Assembly (NCBI GenBank): GCA_900550185.1
Contig: URRN01000075.1
Coordinates: 1 to 9,056, forward strand
Direction: 5' to 3'
Origin: an uncultured Collinsella sp.
GTDB lineage: Bacteria > Actinomycetota > Coriobacteriia > Coriobacteriales > Coriobacteriaceae
Length of the DNA stretch: 9,056 nucleotides
The notes below the pieces were generated by a model. It saw only the letters and a list, made by a program, of their open reading frames with translations, had not been told where the DNA came from and did not search any database. Of this stretch, positions 5,252-9,056 are shown in pieces. How positions within the stretch are numbered: position 1 is the stretch's first letter; every line of letters begins with the position of its first letter. A program made the translations under genes and the position numbers.

Positions 5252-5953
5252 ATGGCCTATATCGAATTTAAAGACGTCATCAAAGCATACGGCGAGGGCG
5301 ATGCCCGCATTCACGCGCTCGACGGCGCGAGCTTTACCGTTGAGCGTGGCGAGCTTGCCATTATCCTGGGCGCTTCGGGCGCCGGTAAAACCACGGCGCT
5401 CAACATTCTGGGTGGCATGGATACGGTAACCTCCGGCACCGTGACGGTGGACGGGCGCGACGTGAGCTCCGCCAACGAGGCACAGCTCGTGGAATACCGC
5501 CGCGCCGACGTGGGTTTTGTCTTTCAGTTCTACAATCTGGTTCCCAACCTGACGGCCCTCGAAAACGTCGAGCTCGCGGCGCAAATCTGCCCCGATTCGC
5601 TCGATGCCGAACAGACGCTTCGCCAGGTTGGCCTGGGCGAGCGCCTGGGCAACTTTCCGGCACAGCTTTCGGGCGGCGAGCAGCAGCGCGTGTCCATCGC
5701 CCGCGCACTGGCCAAGAACCCCAAGCTACTTTTGTGCGACGAGCCCACGGGTGCACTCGACTACAAAACCGGCAAGCAGATCTTGCAGTTGCTACAGGAC
5801 ACCTGCCGCAAGCAGGACATCACGGTCATTATCATCACCCACAACTCCGCGCTGGCGCCCATGGCCGATCGCCTGATCCGCTTTAAGAGCGGCCGCGTGG
5901 AGAGCGAGACGGTCCAGCAAAATCCCGTGCCTATCGAGACGATCGAGTGGTAG
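5252..5953 (+). CDS. ABC transporter ATP-binding protein (MacB/LolD type)
   Basis: This cytoplasmic ATPase of 233 residues, a full-length single nucleotide-binding domain, powers the FtsX-type permease encoded next. Walker A is GASGAGKTT (40-48), the Q-loop glutamine is Q92 in FVFQFYNLVPNLTALENV, the signature is LSGGEQQR (139-146), Walker B with catalytic glutamate is LLLCDEPTGALD (159-170, E164), and the H-loop is H197 in ITHNSA. The DEPTGALD and NLVPNLTALENV forms are typical of the LolD/MacB/FtsE class, which works with FtsX permeases in extruding peptides, antibiotics or lipids or in mechanical signalling rather than nutrient uptake. The permease reading frame overlaps the end of this gene, implying translational coupling. 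Substrate is unknown, and no adjacent two-component system or lantibiotic gene is visible. Confidence 0.94.
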   Translation: MAYIEFKDVIKAYGEGDARIHALDGASFTVERGELAIILGASGAGKTTALNILGGMDTVTSGTVTVDGRDVSSANEAQLVEYRRADVGFVFQFYNLVPNLTALENVELAAQICPDSLDAEQTLRQVGLGERLGNFPAQLSGGEQQRVSIARALAKNPKLLLCDEPTGALDYKTGKQILQLLQDTCRKQDITVIIITHNSALAPMADRLIRFKSGRVESETVQQNPVPIETIEW

Positions 5954-8724
5954 CGCCCATGGACCAAGATTGCCAAAACAGCCAAAACCACGATACGGAG
6001 CACGCGGGCCGCGACCGGGAGTTCGCGACCTACCGTACCGCCCAAAGCTCAAACGATATGGTGCCGACGGTTTTTCGCCGTGGCATCTACCGCACGATTC
6101 GGGGCAGTCTTAAGCGCTTCCTATCTATCGTGGTCATCACCGCGCTCGGCGTGAGTGTGATGTGCGGTCTTAAGGCGGGCTGCGAGGATCTGTGCGATTC
6201 GGTCGACGCCTACTTTGACCAGCAGAATGTCTACGATATCAACGTCCAGTCGACTTATGGCCTGACTGACGATGATCTCGACGCCATCCAAGAGGTCGAT
6301 GGCGTCGAAACGGCCGAGGGCATCTACACCGAGACCGCCTACACCGCCGTGGGCACAACGCGCGAGCGCGTGGTCGTGCAAAGTCTCTCCAAGGAGAACA
6401 TCGATCAGCCGGTGCTGGTGAGCGGCGATTTGCCCGAGAGCGCCGATGAAGTCGCGGTGACTTCGAAGTTCCTGAAGGCTTCGGGCAAAAAGCTCGGCGA
6501 TACGGTGAGTTTTGCCGCCAATGACGCGAGCTCGTCCAATCAAAGCGCCAAGGACCAGTTTGCCGCGGGCGATTACACCATTACGGCCGAGGTCCTCGAC
6601 CCCACTGATGTAAGTTCTGACTCGACAGTCAACGCCTTTCGCGCTGCTTCGGCGGCGGACTATAAGTTCTATGTGAGCGAGGATGCCGCGACATCTTCTT
6701 CCTACTCCGCGGTCCACGTGATCGTCGAGGGAGCCAAGAGCCTCAACTCCTATTCGGATTCCTACGCGGCAAAGATCAATGAGGTCAAGGGCAATATCGA
6801 GAAGATCCGCGAGGAGCGTGAGAAGGCGCGCGCCCAGGAGCTGACGGTCGACACGCCGGCGAGCTTGGACGCGGCTGAGCGTCAGGCGAATATGCTCTTT
6901 GGGATTGAGCAGGACAACATCAATCGCATGGCCGAGGGCAGCGACGAGCGTGCGCAGGCGCAAGCCGACCTGGACCAGCGTCGCGCCGCCGCCGACCAGC
7001 AGTTTGCCGATGCCCGCGCCGAGCTCTCTGACCTTGGTGAATGCACCTGGTACATCCAGGACCGCGACAATATCGCAAGCTACTCGAGCGTGGAGAGCGA
7101 TAGCTCGTCAATTGAGGCCATCGCCACGGTGTTCCCGTTCATCTTCTTTATCGTTGCCGTGCTCATCAGCCTCACCACCGCTACGCGTATGGTCGAGGAG
7201 GAGCGCACGCTCATCGGCCTGTATAAGGCGCTCGGTTATTCGCGCGGACGTATCCTGTCCAAATACGTGGACTATGCGCTGTGGGCTTGTCTGATCGGCG
7301 GCGTGCTCGGCAATATCATCGGATTTGTGGGCCTGCCGCTGTTCCTGTTTACGGTGTTCGACGACATGTACTCACTGCCCCAGATGCTGCTTTCGTACGA
7401 CATCGTGTCCTCGATCGTTTCGGTGGCGCTGTTTGCCGTGGGCGTGGTGGGCGCCACGATTATCGCCTGCCGCCACGAGATGGCCGAGACCCCTGCCTCG
7501 CTCATGCGCCCCAAGGCTCCGCGCGCCGGCTCGCGCATTCTGCTCGAGCGCATCGGCTTTATCTGGCGCCGCATGGGCTTCTTAAACAAGGTGGCAGCAC
7601 GTAACCTGTTCCGCTACAAAAAGCGTGCCTTTATGACCATCTTTGGTATCGCCGGCTGCACGGCGCTCGTGATCTGCGGTATGGGCATCCGCGATACGTC
7701 GGTGGCGCTTTCGCCCAAACAGTACGGGCATATCACGCGTTATGACTTGCTGGCGGTCGCCAACCCCGATGACTTTACGCAGACGTGCGCGGCGTTGGAT
7801 GAGCGCAGCGCGGCCAATGATTCCAACGTGACCGTGACTTCGACGCTGCCGATTATGACCGACAACGTCACCTTTACGTTTGGCGGCAAGAGCGAGACCG
7901 TGCAGCTGATCGTGGTGCCCGATGACCGCACGGGTGACTTGGGCGATTACGTGCGCCTGGAGGATGAGTCCAAAGAACCGCTCGCCCTGCGTGACGGGGA
8001 CGTGTATTTAAGCAAGAGCTCGCAGCTGGTGCTGGGAATCAAGCCGGGCGACACGGCGCACGTCCAGGATTCGTCACTCAACGTCGCTAAGGTCAAGGTT
8101 AGCGACATCTCGCTCAACTATCTGGGCAATACGCTTTATATGACGCAGGGCACCTATGAGCGCGCGTTCGGTCGAAGCGCACGCCTCAACGGCGTCTTTG
8201 TGCTGCTTAAGGGCTCGTCGGCCGACCAGATTGCGTTTAGCAAGAATCTTAAGAGCGACGGTTGGCTTACGATTTCGAGTACGGCCGAGCATTGGGAGAA
8301 CTACGAGGCGAACTTTACGATTATCAATTCTGTCGTGGTGCTCGTGACCTTTATGGCGGCGTGCCTATCGTTTGTGGTGGTGTTTACGCTGTCCAACACG
8401 AATATCTCCGAGCGCGAACGCGAGCTGGCGACCATCAAGGTGCTGGGCTTCCGCCGTGGCGAGGTGCACCACTACGTCAACAAGGAGACGTTGATCCTCA
8501 CGGCAATTGGCGCCGCGCTGGGCGTGCCACTGGGCGGCTTGCTGGCCGAGAGTTTTACGTACATTTTGCAGATGCCGTCGCTGTACTTTGATGTTGAGGT
8601 CGAGCCGCTAAGCTACGTGCTTGCCGTGGTGCTCTCCTTTGGCTTTACGTTTATCGTCAACCTCGCCACCAATCGTACCCTCAACAAGATCGACATGGTC
8701 GGCGCCCTCAAAAGCGCCGAGTAA
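5947..8724 (+). CDS. ABC transporter permease with two FtsX domains and coiled-coil ectodomain
   Basis: A 925-residue membrane protein with about eight transmembrane segments. The order is TM1 (~58-76); a large outside domain (~77-388) whose second half (~275-362) is charged and heptad-like, probably coiled coil; FtsX core 1 with three segments (~391-413, 444-468, 485-508); TM5 (~561-580); a second outside domain (~590-785); and FtsX core 2 (~790-812, 848-868, 885-908). Family hallmarks are RMVEEERTLIGLYKALGYSR in core 1 and NISERERELATIKVLGFRRG in core 2, the cytoplasmic coupling segments that contact the ATPase. The GTG at 5947 overlaps the ATPase stop by 7 bases. ATG at 5959 and ATG at 6058 (residue 38) are alternatives; none has a good ribosome binding site, and the first ~40 residues are unusually polar. 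Probable role is export or envelope function; substrate unknown. Confidence 0.92.
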   Translation: MVAPMDQDCQNSQNHDTEHAGRDREFATYRTAQSSNDMVPTVFRRGIYRTIRGSLKRFLSIVVITALGVSVMCGLKAGCEDLCDSVDAYFDQQNVYDINVQSTYGLTDDDLDAIQEVDGVETAEGIYTETAYTAVGTTRERVVVQSLSKENIDQPVLVSGDLPESADEVAVTSKFLKASGKKLGDTVSFAANDASSSNQSAKDQFAAGDYTITAEVLDPTDVSSDSTVNAFRAASAADYKFYVSEDAATSSSYSAVHVIVEGAKSLNSYSDSYAAKINEVKGNIEKIREEREKARAQELTVDTPASLDAAERQANMLFGIEQDNINRMAEGSDERAQAQADLDQRRAAADQQFADARAELSDLGECTWYIQDRDNIASYSSVESDSSSIEAIATVFPFIFFIVAVLISLTTATRMVEEERTLIGLYKALGYSRGRILSKYVDYALWACLIGGVLGNIIGFVGLPLFLFTVFDDMYSLPQMLLSYDIVSSIVSVALFAVGVVGATIIACRHEMAETPASLMRPKAPRAGSRILLERIGFIWRRMGFLNKVAARNLFRYKKRAFMTIFGIAGCTALVICGMGIRDTSVALSPKQYGHITRYDLLAVANPDDFTQTCAALDERSAANDSNVTVTSTLPIMTDNVTFTFGGKSETVQLIVVPDDRTGDLGDYVRLEDESKEPLALRDGDVYLSKSSQLVLGIKPGDTAHVQDSSLNVAKVKVSDISLNYLGNTLYMTQGTYERAFGRSARLNGVFVLLKGSSADQIAFSKNLKSDGWLTISSTAEHWENYEANFTIINSVVVLVTFMAACLSFVVVFTLSNTNISERERELATIKVLGFRRGEVHHYVNKETLILTAIGAALGVPLGGLLAESFTYILQMPSLYFDVEVEPLSYVLAVVLSFGFTFIVNLATNRTLNKIDMVGALKSAE

Positions 8725-8782
8725 CCTGCCTGGGATTCAAGCTGTAGCGAGCTGTAATGTACCACAACCGCATTTTTGCATA

Positions 8783-8826
8783 AACCGCCCCGCCGATTGC
8801 ATATTTCGGCGGGGTGGTTGCTTTTT
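8783..8826 (+). terminator. Strong intrinsic terminator of the ABC operon
   Basis: A 14-bp stem, 8783-8796 paired with 8806-8819 (one G-T pair), closes a 9-base loop and is followed by GC and five T (8822-8826). It lies about 60 bases after the permease stop codon and should end the operon transcript. Confidence 0.9.
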
Positions 8827-8850
8827 GCCCGCGGGTACCCCAGGGGGCGA

Positions 8851-9054
8851 CGTGCAAATTCCGGAGTATTCAGCATCCCGGAGCCCGCGGGTGCGGGAGC
8901 GGGCGCACAAAACAGCGCTTAAAGTCCTGATTCTGAGCCCTCAACGCCTCAAGAGCCGCTCGTTTTTTACAGGATGCGGCCCATGGTGCCTGCCTTTCGC
9001 TCAAAATCCAGTATGCAGGCACCCTTGGCTGCTGAATACTCCCAAAAATGCACG
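8851..9054. repeat. 204-base element bounded by 25-base inverted repeats
   Basis: The left arm 8851-8875 and the right arm 9030-9054 are inverted copies matching at 21 of 25 positions. Each carries CGTGCA at the outer end and an exact GGAGTATTCAGCA at the inner end. The inside (8876-9029) has no credible open frame. It holds a 9-bp hairpin (GGTGCCTGC 8985-8993 with GCAGGCACC 9015-9023, loop 21 bases) extended by CCA/TGG, and a T-run at 8963-8968. No transposase is encoded. Possible readings are a miniature inverted-repeat transposable element, a dispersed intergenic repeat, or two oppositely oriented binding sites. The window ends two bases after the right arm, so any target duplication cannot be judged. 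Apart from the terminator, nothing else is seen from 8725 to 9056. Confidence 0.65.
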
Positions 9055-9056
9055 CC

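Noticed and set aside
8876..9029. tRNA or known riboswitch inside the inverted-repeat element
   Set aside because: No cloverleaf or familiar riboswitch core could be traced; only one clear hairpin is visible.

Overview
The window looks like a stretch of a high-GC actinobacterial chromosome, most likely a gut member of the Coriobacteriia and possibly Collinsella. This is an inference from GC-rich third codon positions, the protein flavour (for example a two-FtsX-domain ABC permease and a GyrI-like protein of the COG4832 type) and the style of the repeats between genes. No marker gene such as rRNA is present, so the assignment is tentative.

Layout, left to right: (1) 1-1681, + strand, the start of the aspartate pathway: the C-terminal regulatory end of aspartate kinase (lysC, cut by the window edge), an intrinsic terminator, then a complete aspartate-semialdehyde dehydrogenase (asd). 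(2) 1682-2135, a 454-base gap with a very long nested hairpin (1694-1823) and a GC-rich tandem repeat (about 1942-2076). (3) 2136-2714, + strand, an O6-alkylguanine-DNA alkyltransferase (ogt type). (4) 2715-2920, the gap between convergent genes, with hairpin-forming repeats of 62-base period. (5) 2921-4171, - strand, a CLC-family anion transporter whose motifs resemble the fluoride/proton antiporter branch. (6) 4342-4980, - strand, a GyrI-like small-molecule-binding protein. Its promoter carries a perfect 14-bp palindrome of the actinobacterial LexA (SOS) type. (7) 5252-8724, + strand, a two-gene ABC exporter operon: a MacB/LolD-type ATPase and a 925-residue FtsX-type permease with a coiled-coil ectodomain. 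A strong intrinsic terminator follows. (8) 8827-9056, no gene, but a 204-base element bounded by 25-base inverted repeats.

lysC and asd catalyse consecutive steps of lysine/threonine/methionine (and diaminopimelate) synthesis. ogt and the SOS-box GyrI-like gene may both deal with alkylation-type DNA damage, although they are separate transcription units. The ABC pair forms one exporter-type complex. The most interesting material is regulatory and repetitive: the LexA-like site, the structured leader of the CLC gene, and four unrelated families of dyad or tandem repeats in the gaps.
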